Origin: a virus
Virus record (IMG/VR): IMGVR_UViG_3300005327_000002
Span: 1-64,000 of that record
Reading direction: 5' to 3' (one strand)
DNA: 64,000 nucleotides
A program made the position numbers and the translations under genes. How positions within the stretch are numbered: the first letter of the stretch is position 1; the number at the start of each line of letters is the position of its first letter. The notes beneath the pieces were generated by a model that saw only the letters and a program-made list of their open reading frames with translations, was not told where the DNA came from and searched no databases. This document shows, piece by piece, positions 1 through 8,709 of this stretch.

Positions 1-1
1 G

Positions 2-328
2 GTGGAGGCCGGTGCGGGCGGCAGCGGCTGCGGGGAGGCCCAGCAGGAGGAGCCCCGAACCCAGCTCCCCTCCGGCGTCACCTGCCCGGAGTGCCTGGAG
101 ACCATCGCGGAGCGGGCGAAGGACGCGGCCGCCGACGACATCCCGGCCGTCCTGGAGCGCAGCGTGCTGGCCACGGTCCGGGTCGGCGGCCAGGAGCCGG
201 TGCTGACCGGGGACGTCGTCGGCCTGGGCCGCACCCGCACCGGCCTGTGGCAGGTGGCCGTCCTGTTCGCCTCCCTGGGCGTGGAGGAGCCGCTGATCTT
301 CCCCGCCGACCAGGTCACCCGCGCCTGA
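2..328 (+). CDS. Hypothetical protein, 5' end possibly cut by window edge
   Basis: The frame is open to the window edge. A GTG at position 2 could be the start, but the true start may lie upstream. About 108 residues are visible. There is one CPEC motif (around residue 28) without a partner CxxC, followed by a short beta-rich segment ending in FPADQVTRA. It is the first of a rightward series with the next two genes. I do not recognise a family and see no membrane segment or catalytic motif. Confidence 0.5.
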   Translation: MEAGAGGSGCGEAQQEEPRTQLPSGVTCPECLETIAERAKDAAADDIPAVLERSVLATVRVGGQEPVLTGDVVGLGRTRTGLWQVAVLFASLGVEEPLIFPADQVTRA

Positions 329-383
329 CCCGACGGCCCCGGGCAACCGGCCCGGGGCCCCTACCCCCTGGAAGGGGAACACC

Positions 384-863
384 ATGACCGCCAGCACCAC
401 CTACACCGCCACCGAGGACGACGTCTGGGAGGCCCTGAAGCCGCACGGCTACCGCCCCCGGCCGGAGTCCTTCGGGGAGATCCTGCGCGCCGTGGAGAAG
501 ACCGCCGGGGTGGAAGTGAAGTACTCCATGGGCCACGTCGTGAAGACCGGCCCGACCGTCGCCCAGGCCGCCCTGAAGAAGCTGCTGGCCGCGATGGTGG
601 AGACCGGCCAGGTGGCCGTCTACACCCAGGCCGACTCCGGCCCGGTGGAGGGCCTGTCCCTGCACCACATCCGCCCCGGCGCGACCTACTACCTGCGCGC
701 CGACGCCTACCGCGCCGCCCGGGAGGCCGGGGACCGCGCCCAGGCACTGAACGCCCTGGGCGCCGCGCAGGCGGCCGCCCTGAAGGCGCTGGCCCGGGAG
801 TTCCCGCAGCGCTACCAGGAGCTGGTGGAGGCCCACCTGCGCGGCGACGCCGACCGCTCCTGA
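384..863 (+). CDS. Hypothetical protein
   Basis: A 159-residue soluble protein starting at ATG 384, preceded by a GGAAGGGG ribosome site. The N-terminal half contains a predicted helical stretch (VWEALKPHGYRP...EILRAVEKTAG), and the C-terminal 60 residues are Ala-rich helices (AYRAAREAGDRAQALNALGAAQ). No zinc, membrane or enzyme signature is visible. It lies 55 nt after the preceding gene and about 70 nt before the next, in the same direction, so it is probably co-transcribed. Function unknown. Confidence 0.65.
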   Translation: MTASTTYTATEDDVWEALKPHGYRPRPESFGEILRAVEKTAGVEVKYSMGHVVKTGPTVAQAALKKLLAAMVETGQVAVYTQADSGPVEGLSLHHIRPGATYYLRADAYRAAREAGDRAQALNALGAAQAAALKALAREFPQRYQELVEAHLRGDADRS

Positions 864-934
864 ACGACCTGCCGGGCGCCCGCTGGCGTGGCGCCCACAC
901 CCGAACCGCCCACACCCGAGAGGACCGCACCGAG

Positions 935-2197
935 ATGACCGACACCACCAGCACCGCTGCCGCAGACGGCCAGAGCTACTACCTGCTGGACCAGCCGGAC
1001 ATGATCTACCCCAGCCTGGACGACTACGGAGCCGCGCCGCACGACTACCTGACCGCCAGCGCGGAGCCCGCCTCCTTCGGCCCGCTGGACCCGGAATCCG
1101 GCGTGCAGGAGCAGTACCGCGACCTGGCCGTGATCGTGCCGCTGGCCGACCTGGAGCACCGCCAGATCCGGGTGGGCTCCCAGGCCCTGGAGGCGGAGCT
1201 GATGCGCATCTCCCGCCGCCTGGAGGAGGACCGGGAGCTGTGGGAGCGGGCCAAGGCCCGGGCCACGGAGGACTTCACCCACGCCCGCGCCCGCTACGCC
1301 CCGCTGGAGCAACTGCTGCGCCAGCGGTCGGCGGAGGTGCTGGCCGGGCAGGCGGCCGCCCGGGAGATGGAGGAGCACCGGGCGCAGGAGCGGGCGGCGG
1401 CCGCGCAGGCGGCGGAGGACGCGGAACTGGGCCCGCGCGACTTCGTGGTGCGGCGCCCCCGGGACACCGGCCAGCACTCCTCCGAGATGGACGTCCCCAC
1501 TGTCCACCTGGCGACGTGCGGGACGCTGAAGGACGCCCGGGAGTCGGGCCCCTCCAGCCGCCGGGTGCAGTGGCGCCTGGTGCGGGCGGCGGAGGCCTTC
1601 GAAGCGCTGATGGACGGCGCGACGCGGCGCCGCAAGCGCCTCAGCGCCTGGGACAAGGACCCGGACGGGGAGCGTCTGGAGGGCAAGGTGTGCCGCTCCT
1701 GCAAGCCCGGTGAGCGGCTGGCGGAGGTGGCGCCGGAGACCTACGCGGCCTGGGAGGCGCGCATGGACGCGGTGCAGCCGAAGACGGCGCCGACGGCGGC
1801 CGCCCTGATCCGGGACCTGGGCAAGGTCGGCGTCCGGGTGCAGAAGTTCGCCTCCCGGCCGGACATGTGGGCGGAGGCGCGCCTGTGGGCGGAGAACCTG
1901 CGCCGGGACGGTCTGCTGGCCCCGTACGAGACCGTGATCGGCTACCTGGTCCAGCCGGAGGGGGAGAGCAGCCCGGTCTGGGCGGACGGCGTCCTGGAGC
2001 GGCTGCCGGAGCTGGCGCCGCTGGCGGCCCGGGCGGGGCTGGCGGTGCGCGCGGTGCAGCGGCCCGTGCAGACCTGGGAGGAGGCCCAGCGGAAGGCGGA
2101 GGGCCTGGAGGACACGCCGCTGTCGGAGTACTACCTGGCGGTGCGACGGATGACGCGCGCGGAGATCAAGCGGGAGCGGGAGACGCGGGCGGCGTGA
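935..2197 (+). CDS. Hypothetical protein with central coiled coil
   Basis: A 420-residue protein starting at ATG 935 with GAGAGGA upstream. Residues about 70-170 are Glu/Arg/Ala-rich and would form a long coiled coil (RRLEEDRELWERAKARATEDF, then AAQAAEDAEL). A CRSC pair sits near residue 252. The C-terminal part has ordinary globular composition and ends in a basic helix. It is followed by a strong hairpin terminator and closes the first transcription unit of the window. I recognise no family. A structural or DNA-associated role would be a guess. Confidence 0.65.
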   Translation: MTDTTSTAAADGQSYYLLDQPDMIYPSLDDYGAAPHDYLTASAEPASFGPLDPESGVQEQYRDLAVIVPLADLEHRQIRVGSQALEAELMRISRRLEEDRELWERAKARATEDFTHARARYAPLEQLLRQRSAEVLAGQAAAREMEEHRAQERAAAAQAAEDAELGPRDFVVRRPRDTGQHSSEMDVPTVHLATCGTLKDARESGPSSRRVQWRLVRAAEAFEALMDGATRRRKRLSAWDKDPDGERLEGKVCRSCKPGERLAEVAPETYAAWEARMDAVQPKTAPTAAALIRDLGKVGVRVQKFASRPDMWAEARLWAENLRRDGLLAPYETVIGYLVQPEGESSPVWADGVLERLPELAPLAARAGLAVRAVQRPVQTWEEAQRKAEGLEDTPLSEYYLAVRRMTRAEIKRERETRAA

Positions 2198-2207
2198 GCG
2201 GCCGGGC

Positions 2208-2236
2208 GGCCCCCGGGGAGGCCTTCCCCGGGGGCC
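2208..2236 (+). terminator. Intrinsic terminator after 935-2197
   Basis: A perfect 12-bp inverted repeat (GGCCCCCGGGGA arms) with a 5-nt loop sits 11 nt after the stop codon. There is no T-run, as is usual for Streptomyces-type terminators. Confidence 0.75.
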
Positions 2237-2372
2237 GTCGGCGTCTCCAGGAGCCCCCGACTCCATGGACAAATAGGACAAATCAGGCGGCCTCCGAGCA
2301 CCCCGTGTCCAGCATGTGGACACCCGGGCACCCAGCCCCACCTGCGCTTTCTCAAATGGGTTATCAAGTGAT

Positions 2373-2413
2373 TTGACAAGACGCTTTGCTGGTCCTAAGC
2401 TGGCGAAGCCAGC
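2373..2413 (+). promoter_or_regulatory. Promoter of the 2438 gene with a hairpin on the -10
   Basis: A consensus TTGACA (2373-2378) is followed after 17 nt by TAAGCT (2396-2401). A GCTGGC-GAA-GCCAGC dyad (2399-2413) begins inside the -10 box and covers the likely start point. It could be an operator or an initially transcribed hairpin. The local sequence is clearly lower in GC than the neighbouring genes. Confidence 0.6.
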
Positions 2414-2437
2414 ACAGACCGACCGAAGGAGCCCCCG

Positions 2438-5400
2438 ATGGCCCGCACCGCCGCCACCAGCTACACCGCCCAGGCGACCGCCGAGACCACCGGAGAGACC
2501 TTCACCCGCACCATCCAGCTGGTGCAGCTGGCGGACGCGGTCCTGAAGGACGGCCCGGTCCTGCCGCTGGGGAAGAAGGACCTGGGGTACGGCAAGTCCT
2601 TCCGGACCGTGGTCATCACCGTGGCGGGCATCGGCTACGAGTTCGCCCGCACCAGCGGCGGCCTGCGCTTCGTCTGCGACACCTGCGACAACCACGGCTC
2701 CGGCCACCGCCGGGCCTACGCGGGCCTGCACGGCGGCCAGTGCTACCCCTGCAACGGCACCGGCCTGCAGGGTGAGGGCCGCACGGAGCAGGAGGCGATC
2801 ACCTACCTGGTGCGCCGCGCCAACGCCAACCGCCGCGCCGCCGCCCGCGCCGACGTGAAGTCCCAGGCCTCCGTCACCGACCGGGACAACCGCCGCGCCG
2901 CCTACCTGGCCGACAAGCCGGAGCTGGCCGCCTACGCCGCCACGGAGGCCGGTGAGTTCGTCGCGGACATGCTGCTGCGCACCGGCACCCTGACGGACAA
3001 CCAGCTGGCCGCCGCCGAGAAGGCCATGGCCCGGGACGCCGCCAAGGCCGCGAAGGCCGCCGCCTCCACCTACGCCGGGGCCAAGGGCGACAAGGTCACC
3101 GTCACCGGCACCGTGAAGGTCGCCAAGGTCCTGAACGGTGAGTTCGGGTCGAAGATGCTGATCATCGTGGAGGCGGCGGGCGGCGTCACCGTCAAGACCT
3201 TCTCCACCGCCGCCAGCGCCTGGGAGGTGAACACCGGCGACTACGTCACCGTCACCGCCACCGTGAAGGAGCTGGAGACCTACGACGGTGTGGCGCAGAC
3301 CGTGGTCACCCGCTCGAAGTTCACCCCCGCCCAGGCCCCCGCCGAGACCGCCGCCCCCGCCGCCGCCGCCGCCGTGGAGCCCCCGGCCCAGCCGGTCGCC
3401 CCGGCCGTGGAGGCCGCCGCCGCCGAGACCACCGCCCCGGCCTACACCCACAGCTACACCGTGGAGCGCCAGGAGCTGGAGGACGGGGAGGAGCAGTTCT
3501 GGGTGATCGAGGGCAAGACCGGCCGCCAGGTCACCTTCTTCGCCAGCCCGGAGGGCGCCGCCGAGACCGCCGACGACCTGAACCGGGGTGAGGCCACGGA
3601 GGAGGAGGTGCGCCACCCCTTCTACGACGGTCCCGGCACCGTCGCCCGCGCCGTGGCGGCCACCGCCTACTCCGTCCAGGCGCTGGCCGACCGCCAGGAG
3701 GCCGACGCCGCCGAGATCGCCACCAACGCCCAGGGCGTGCGCTACCGCACCGACACGGGCCGGATCGTCTCCCTCCCGCTGGAGATCACCACCCACCGCC
3801 GCACTGCCCGCGACACCTACACCGACGCCCGCACCCGCGTGATCGACACCCGGGGCGCCAAGCACGCCCGCGCCATCGTGCGGGCCGTCGCCCGGGACGG
3901 GGAGCTGGTGTCCGCCCGCTTCACGGAGCCGCTGGGCCGGGGCGCCGTCCACCACACCATCACCCTGCACACCGACGACGTCACCGGCTCCGACCGCGCC
4001 GGGACGTGGCGGCACTTCGGCACCAGCCGGGACGCCGTCCACTACGACCTGGACGCCAAGCCCGCGTTCCTGGACCTTCCCGACGACCCCCAGACTCCGG
4101 CCGCCCCGGCCGGGCACGACCGGCCGGACACCGACCCGGCCAGCACCACCGACACCGACGACACGAAGGAGGCCCCCGTGGCCGACCCCACCCCGGACGA
4201 CCTGGCCGCCGCCCAGCAGGCCGTGGCCGACGCCAAGGCCGCCCTGCCCGACGTCCACGTGACCCTCACCCGCACCCAGGTGGACCTGTTCCTGGAGGAC
4301 CGGGAGCACTACGCCGACGACGACTCCGCCGGGGGCGACGAAGACCGCCGCGCCCTCTACGCCCTGATGGGCCGCGCCACCGGGAAGAAGAACGTCTCCC
4401 TGGTCCTGGACGCCGGGCAGGCCTGCGACCTGCTGGACGCCTTCGACACCGTCTTCCAGCTCCTGGGCGATCAGGCCGCCTACGACGTGGCCGCCCGCAA
4501 CCGGCGCCGGGCCGCCGACGGCGCGGCGGAGCGCCTGGAGAAGGCCGGGGCCCTGCACATCCACAACTACAACGGCAAGCTGCAGGCCCTGAAGGGCGCC
4601 CGCAGCGTCCTGAAGAAGCTCCAGCAGGCCGGGCAGCCCCAGGAGGCCCCCGCACCGACCGGGGAGCAGCCGGTCCAGGAGCCCGCGCCGGGCCGCGACG
4701 TCCGCTCCGCCGCCGACGTCCCCGCCTTCCCCGCCACCTGGGAGGCCACCAACCGCAACGGCCTCCTGGAGCGCGGCTGGACGGCCCACCTCCTGGAGAC
4801 CCGCCTGGGCCAGCCCGACCGCCTGGACAACGTCCAGTGCGGCACCGCCACCCGCCGGGTCGGCGCCTGGAACCGGGACCGCGTCCTGCAGGAGGAGCGG
4901 GAGCTGCGCGGGGAGACCCGCGCCGACACCGCCACCCCGGCGGGCACCCGCGTGCGGATCGAGTCCACCGGCCGCACCGGCACGATCGGCGCCCTGCAGC
5001 TGGCCGCCGACGGGGGCGCCCCCGCCGACCAGGTCTCCGTGGACCTGGACCACCTCCTGCCCGGCGGCATCACCACGGAGCGCGCCCCACTGGCCGACGG
5101 CGTCACCGTCCTGGCCGACCAGACCCCCGTGGAGAGCGACGCCCGCACCCGGATGAACACCCGCCGGGAGGAGCTGCGACGTACCCGGGAGGAACTGCAG
5201 CACCAGGCCCGCGTCCTGGAGGCCCAGGAGCGGGCCCTGGAGGCCCTGGACCGCGACCGGCACGCCCTGGTGGCCGTCGACCTGCCGCAGCCCTTCCGGG
5301 TCCTGCTGGAGTCCCGCGAGGAGATCGCCGGACCGGAGCCCACCGACCTGGCGGCCGCGAAGCTGCGCCTGGCCTGGCGCTCCTCCCTGGTGATCGCCGA

Positions 5401-5590
5401 CCACGCCGGGCGCACGGACGGCCTGCTGCTGGTGTGCCTGCCGGAGACCGCCGCCCTGGTCGGCCGACTGGCCCGGGAGGTGGAGCAGGCGCCGCAGTGG
5501 ACCCTGGCGGACGACACCGACCGGGCCGCCGCCCGCGCCGTCCGCCAGAACGTGAACGCCGCCCTGGGCCGCCCCGCCCCGCAGGACTGA
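2438..5590 (+). CDS. Large protein with zinc motif and OB-like segment
   Basis: A 1050-residue protein starting at ATG 2438 behind GAAGGAG. Residues about 79-108 hold a zinc-ribbon-like arrangement (CDTCDNHGSGHRR...CYPCNGTG). Residues about 212-290 look like an OB-fold strand pattern (VTVTGTVKVAKVL...GDYVTVTATVKELE). An Ala/Pro-rich linker follows, then a beta-rich region. The C-terminal third is helical and hydrophilic. Zinc plus OB-like parts suggest nucleic-acid contact, for example DNA replication or recombination support, but this is inference. A GTG at 4178-4180 with a perfect GAAGGAGG just upstream may start a second, shorter in-frame product. The gene has its own promoter. Confidence 0.6.
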   Translation: MARTAATSYTAQATAETTGETFTRTIQLVQLADAVLKDGPVLPLGKKDLGYGKSFRTVVITVAGIGYEFARTSGGLRFVCDTCDNHGSGHRRAYAGLHGGQCYPCNGTGLQGEGRTEQEAITYLVRRANANRRAAARADVKSQASVTDRDNRRAAYLADKPELAAYAATEAGEFVADMLLRTGTLTDNQLAAAEKAMARDAAKAAKAAASTYAGAKGDKVTVTGTVKVAKVLNGEFGSKMLIIVEAAGGVTVKTFSTAASAWEVNTGDYVTVTATVKELETYDGVAQTVVTRSKFTPAQAPAETAAPAAAAAVEPPAQPVAPAVEAAAAETTAPAYTHSYTVERQELEDGEEQFWVIEGKTGRQVTFFASPEGAAETADDLNRGEATEEEVRHPFYDGPGTVARAVAATAYSVQALADRQEADAAEIATNAQGVRYRTDTGRIVSLPLEITTHRRTARDTYTDARTRVIDTRGAKHARAIVRAVARDGELVSARFTEPLGRGAVHHTITLHTDDVTGSDRAGTWRHFGTSRDAVHYDLDAKPAFLDLPDDPQTPAAPAGHDRPDTDPASTTDTDDTKEAPVADPTPDDLAAAQQAVADAKAALPDVHVTLTRTQVDLFLEDREHYADDDSAGGDEDRRALYALMGRATGKKNVSLVLDAGQACDLLDAFDTVFQLLGDQAAYDVAARNRRRAADGAAERLEKAGALHIHNYNGKLQALKGARSVLKKLQQAGQPQEAPAPTGEQPVQEPAPGRDVRSAADVPAFPATWEATNRNGLLERGWTAHLLETRLGQPDRLDNVQCGTATRRVGAWNRDRVLQEERELRGETRADTATPAGTRVRIESTGRTGTIGALQLAADGGAPADQVSVDLDHLLPGGITTERAPLADGVTVLADQTPVESDARTRMNTRREELRRTREELQHQARVLEAQERALEALDRDRHALVAVDLPQPFRVLLESREEIAGPEPTDLAAAKLRLAWRSSLVIADHAGRTDGLLLVCLPETAALVGRLAREVEQAPQWTLADDTDRAAARAVRQNVNAALGRPAPQD
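4178..5590 (+). other. Possible internal in-frame translation start in the 1050-residue gene
   Basis: GAAGGAGG lies about 5 nt before GTG 4178, in frame with the large protein, right after a low-complexity Thr/Asp linker (TDPASTTDTDD). Initiation here would give a C-terminal product of about 470 residues (MADPTPDDLAAAQQAV...). Such internal starts are known to make separate domain proteins from phage genes; its use here is untested. Confidence 0.35.
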
Positions 5591-5650
5591 CCGACCGCCA
5601 GCCCCCGGCCGCCCGGCCGGGGGCCCGTCCCGTACGAAGGAGAAGACGAC

Positions 5651-6151
5651 GTGAGGAACCGAAAGGACCGGTGGCTGGGCTTCGCGCAGGCCGCAGCCGC
5701 CGGGCTCCTGATGGCCGTGGCCGTGGCCTACGCCACCGGCGCCGGAAACACCCGGGTGATCGCGCCCCTGCTGTCCGTGTGCGCGCTGGCCGTGCTGCTC
5801 ACCACCCTGGCCCGCAGCTTCGGACCGCCCCCGGCCCTGGACGACCTGGACCGCCTCTACCGGCTGGGCCGCCTGGTGGAGGACCTGGCCCGCTGCCAGC
5901 ACGGCCACCTGCCGGGCCAGCCCTGCCGGTGCTGCGGGGGCTTCTCCCGGGGCAACCGCCTGCTGCACGCGGGCCAGCGCCTGGGGCACGACGGACCCGG
6001 CCGGGGCATCTTCTACCCCGGCCACGTCCAGCGCACCGACCCGGCCGCCTGGCGTATCCAGCCCGTCGTGGTCGACCAGGCGTGCACCGTCGACCCTGGC
6101 AGCCCGGCCGCCGTGAACCTGCTGAAGGACGAAGGGACCGACAAGCCGTGA
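5651..6151 (+). CDS. Small membrane protein with Cys/His cluster
   Basis: A 166-residue protein beginning at GTG 5651, eight or so nt after AAGGAG. Two hydrophobic helices (residues about 10-28 and 35-53) form a hairpin. They are followed by a cytosolic or periplasmic domain carrying CQHGHLPGQPCRCCGGF, a possible metal site. Its stop overlaps the start of the next gene (GTGA), so the two are translationally coupled. The family is not recognised. Confidence 0.65.
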   Translation: MRNRKDRWLGFAQAAAAGLLMAVAVAYATGAGNTRVIAPLLSVCALAVLLTTLARSFGPPPALDDLDRLYRLGRLVEDLARCQHGHLPGQPCRCCGGFSRGNRLLHAGQRLGHDGPGRGIFYPGHVQRTDPAAWRIQPVVVDQACTVDPGSPAAVNLLKDEGTDKP

Positions 6152-6849
6152 CCACCACCGCCAGCGACGCCGCCGAGTGTGGGCCCGTGCTGCTCCCCAT
6201 GAACGTGCTGGGCCTGCTCCTGCACCAGGCCTCCGTGGACGCCGACGGCCGCCTGTACCGCCTGCTGACCGAAGGCCCCCGCGCCGCGTCCGGCGGCTAC
6301 CAGACCGGCCGCTTCCGCTCCCCCGGCATGGACCCGGAAGAAGCCCGCCACCTGCTGGCCGCCCTGACCCGGCTGCGCTCCGCCATGAACGCCCGCACCC
6401 TCCAGGTCGTCGGCACCACCGCCCAGGAAGTCCACCAGGTCGTGCGCGCCGTCCAGGACGCCCTGCGCCCGCCCCGGCCCGCCGACGACCTGATGCCCAT
6501 GGAGGAGCGCAGGCAGTGCGGCCCCTTCCAGCTGCGCGCGGACGTCGGATTCCTGCTGGCCGCGTTCCTCTCCACCCAGGGCGACACCCGGGTGATGGGG
6601 CTGCTCCTGCAGCGCCACCACCTGGCCCAGCCCGCCGACCGCTCCGCCTTCTACCTGGCGTTCGGACAGGGGGACCTCACCGTCGGGGAGGCCCGCCAGC
6701 TGCACACCGCGCTGCGCCAGCTGCTGGGCGCGGTGGACGACACCCGGTCCTTCCCGCTGCGGGAGATCGACTTCCCCACCGTCCGCTACGGGGACGTGGA
6801 CCGGGCCCTGCAGGACCTGGACGACGCCATGGACCCCCGCGCGCGCTGA
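6148..6849 (+). CDS. Hypothetical protein with internal duplication
   Basis: A 233-residue protein. GTG 6148 was chosen because it overlaps the stop of the gene before it (GTGA). Two halves align: CGP...L..V..LL......R...LL (residues 11-40) with C124-R154, and EARHLLAALTRLRSA (65-79) with EARQLHTALRQLLGA (181-195). The protein thus seems to be two copies of a roughly 75-residue helical unit. No enzyme motif is visible. It closes the rightward operon and is followed by a strong shared terminator. Confidence 0.65.
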   Translation: MTTTASDAAECGPVLLPMNVLGLLLHQASVDADGRLYRLLTEGPRAASGGYQTGRFRSPGMDPEEARHLLAALTRLRSAMNARTLQVVGTTAQEVHQVVRAVQDALRPPRPADDLMPMEERRQCGPFQLRADVGFLLAAFLSTQGDTRVMGLLLQRHHLAQPADRSAFYLAFGQGDLTVGEARQLHTALRQLLGAVDDTRSFPLREIDFPTVRYGDVDRALQDLDDAMDPRAR

Positions 6850-6866
6850 CCCGCCGCACACAGCAC

Positions 6867-6899
6867 GAAGGCCCCCGGAGGCGTCCTCCGGGGGCCTTC
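6867..6899. terminator. Bidirectional terminator between convergent genes
   Basis: A perfect 15-bp stem (GAAGGCCCCCGGAGG arm) with a 3-nt loop sits between the rightward gene ending at 6849 and the leftward gene ending at 6912. It can stop transcription from both sides. Confidence 0.8.
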
Positions 6900-6911
6900 C
6901 GCGTTCCGGGC

Positions 6912-7286
6912 TCACTGCAGCCGCTGGCGGGCCTTGCGCACCATCAGGCCCAGCGCCTCCCCGGCCGCGACGTGCACGCGCAGCGGCCGCGCCGGGTCGC
7001 CCTGCCCGTGCGCCCGGCAGTCCGCCCGCTGCAGCTCCAGCAGCGCCTCCAGGCCGTCCAGTACGTCGTGGTCCACGGTGATGTACCGGCCCGTGCCCGT
7101 GCCGGAGCGGCGCACCCGGCCGGAGCGGATCGCGGCCCGCAGCGCCGGGGACACGGACACCCGCCCGGCGCCCGTGGGGACCAGGTCGGAGTTCAGGCGG
7201 GCCCACTCCAGGAACGCCCCGGACAGCGACAGCTGCACCGGCCCGGTCGCGGAATCGCGGGGCGTGTTGTACGCGGAGGTGTACAT
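6912..7286 (-). CDS. Hypothetical protein, possibly DNA-binding
   Basis: A 124-residue basic protein. ATG 7286 (MYTSAYNTPRD...) has an AAAGGA site upstream on the minus strand. The middle reads like an HTH-containing fold (SGAFLEWARLNSDLV...SPALRAAIRSGRVRRSG...YITVDHDVLDGLEALLEL), followed by an Arg-rich C-terminal helix (VRKARQRLQ). It lies downstream of the DUF457 and GntR genes on the same strand but is separated from them by a hairpin. Function unknown. Confidence 0.6.
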   Translation of the reverse strand: MYTSAYNTPRDSATGPVQLSLSGAFLEWARLNSDLVPTGAGRVSVSPALRAAIRSGRVRRSGTGTGRYITVDHDVLDGLEALLELQRADCRAHGQGDPARPLRVHVAAGEALGLMVRKARQRLQ

Positions 7287-7327
7287 GACGTCGGGTCCTT
7301 TCGTGTGATCATCGGTTCGGGGACAGA

Positions 7328-7360
7328 CGGGCCCGGGTGCGCGGGGAGCACCCGGGCCCG
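7328..7360. terminator. Hairpin between 7375 gene and 6912 gene
   Basis: A perfect 13-bp stem (CGGGCCCGGGTGC arm) with a 7-nt loop lies just after the leftward DUF457 gene stop and upstream of the next leftward gene. Confidence 0.7.
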
Positions 7361-7374
7361 CTGTGGTCTCCGGG

Positions 7375-7941
7375 TCAGGCCAGCGGCCAGACCCACCAGC
7401 AGCCGACCACCGCCACGGCGGCCACCACCCAGTCGGAGGCCGCGCCGGAGCGCAGGCGGCCCAGGCGGACCATGTGCCAGCGGCGGCCGCGCACCGGCAG
7501 CGGCCACAGCAGGGGCACACCCATGCGGGTGCAGGCGTCGGCCAGCAGGTGGGACAGCCACCCGGCGAAGAACGCCCAGCCGACGGGCGCCCCCGCGAAC
7601 AGGTAGAACGGGGCCGCGCTGACGGCGGCCGCCAGCGCGGTGTGGGTGAGCGCGCGGTGGTCCGGGTCGATGCCGTGGTGGGAGCAGCGGTGCCAGGCGT
7701 CGTGGTCGCGGCCGCTGCCGGTGAGCTGGCGCAGGTTCCACGACGCGGCCCGGGCGGTGCGCTGGGCGGGGCGCCCCAGCGGGCCCAGGTAGCGGATCGC
7801 GGCGGAGCGGTGCGGGTGGTCCAGGTCGGGCAGCAGGGCGGCGGCCGCGCCGACCGCCAGCAGCCACGGCTGGCCGCCGCCGACCGCCACGACGGGCAGG
7901 ACGGCGGCGGCGCCGATCAGCAGGTGAGCCTCCGCGCGCAT
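7375..7941 (-). CDS. Membrane-bound metal-dependent hydrolase, DUF457/YdjM-like
   Basis: A 188-residue integral membrane protein. The family hallmarks are present: an N-terminal His (AEAHLLIGAAAV), LLPDLDHPHR around residues 36-45 as the Asp/His metal motif, DHRALTHT near residue 95, and WLSHLLADACTRMGVPLLWP near residue 127. About four transmembrane segments are seen. YdjM-type proteins are inner-membrane hydrolases of poorly known substrate, and in E. coli ydjM is an SOS gene. In this element it sits between the GntR regulator and a hairpin, so it may be GntR-controlled. Its role in a phage-plasmid is unclear; membrane remodelling is possible. Confidence 0.8.
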   Translation of the reverse strand: MRAEAHLLIGAAAVLPVVAVGGGQPWLLAVGAAAALLPDLDHPHRSAAIRYLGPLGRPAQRTARAASWNLRQLTGSGRDHDAWHRCSHHGIDPDHRALTHTALAAAVSAAPFYLFAGAPVGWAFFAGWLSHLLADACTRMGVPLLWPLPVRGRRWHMVRLGRLRSGAASDWVVAAVAVVGCWWVWPLA

Positions 7942-7997
7942 GGGTCAGGCCTCCAGAAGGTGCGTCGGGGACGGCGCGCCCGCCCGGATCAGGTAGA

Positions 7998-8672
7998 TCA
8001 CTGCTCCACCCCTGGCAGGTACGTGTCCACGGCGACCTCCAGGACCACGGGGGTCTCCCCGGTGACGTGCTCGGAGGCCGGGGCGGTCCACACGCAGACG
8101 ACCTGGCGCACGGTCAGGTCGTCCCCGTCCAGCAGGCCCAAGGCGGCCGCCTCCTGGGTGTCGCCCTGGGTGACCAGGCCGTCCGAGTGCAGGCCGACCG
8201 TCAGCGGCGTGCCGGTGCGCTGGGTGTACAGGCGCTGCCAGCCGCCGGGCATCCGGTCTTCGGTGACCAGCTCCGGGACGAACTGCAGGACGGACCGGGC
8301 GATCCAGGACACGGAGTATCCGATGGTGCGCCCGTGCTTCGTGATGGTCCGGTCCCGGCGCAGCGCGGGCTGGCCGGACAGGAGCTGCGCCGCGACCCCG
8401 GAGGGGCTGGTCTCGGTGACGCGCCGGTAGGTGACCACGGTCCCGCTGGTGTTGGCGTCCACCAGCCCCTCCGCCTTCAGGGTGGCCAGCGCGGCGGAGG
8501 CCGTCTGAATGGCCACGCCGAAGTCCTCCGCGATCTTGCGTCGGGGCGGGAGGGTGTCGCCGTACGCCAGGCGGCCGCCGTAGATCGCGGCGCGGTAGTG
8601 GTCGGCGATGCGGGCCTGTGCGCCGGAGCGGGCCCGGCTGCGGCCGGTCGGGGTTTCGTTCGGGTCGGACAT
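7998..8672 (-). CDS. GntR-family repressor with UTRA domain (KorSA-like)
   Basis: A 224-residue regulator. The winged helix-turn-helix spans residues about 20-80 (RIADHYRAAIYGGRLAYGDTLPPRRKIAEDFGVAIQTASAA in outline). A UTRA-type effector domain follows to the end (YTQRTGTPLTVG...EVAVDTYLPG). In actinomycete plasmids and AICEs, GntR/UTRA proteins of this kind (KorSA, KorA/TraR) repress tra and spd genes and themselves. Its start abuts the divergent promoter region at 8.7 kb, which carries repeated GTCATAG sites. It is therefore the most likely master repressor of the transfer module to its right. A ribosome site (AAAGGAGAT) precedes the ATG. Confidence 0.8.
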   Translation of the reverse strand: MSDPNETPTGRSRARSGAQARIADHYRAAIYGGRLAYGDTLPPRRKIAEDFGVAIQTASAALATLKAEGLVDANTSGTVVTYRRVTETSPSGVAAQLLSGQPALRRDRTITKHGRTIGYSVSWIARSVLQFVPELVTEDRMPGGWQRLYTQRTGTPLTVGLHSDGLVTQGDTQEAAALGLLDGDDLTVRQVVCVWTAPASEHVTGETPVVLEVAVDTYLPGVEQ

Positions 8673-8709
8673 GGCCTTGATCTCCTTTAGTTACGGATTG
8701 TGTTGGTCT

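Noticed and set aside
812-6025. A 1737-residue open frame on the minus strand
   Set aside because: It is the antisense of three rightward genes with good ribosome sites and normal composition. Its Gly/Val/Gln-rich low-complexity sequence is the usual high-GC shadow.
4006-6849. A 947-residue rightward frame
   Set aside because: Only the last part (from 6148) is protein-like; the rest is Arg/Pro/Gly shadow of the 2438 and 5651 genes.
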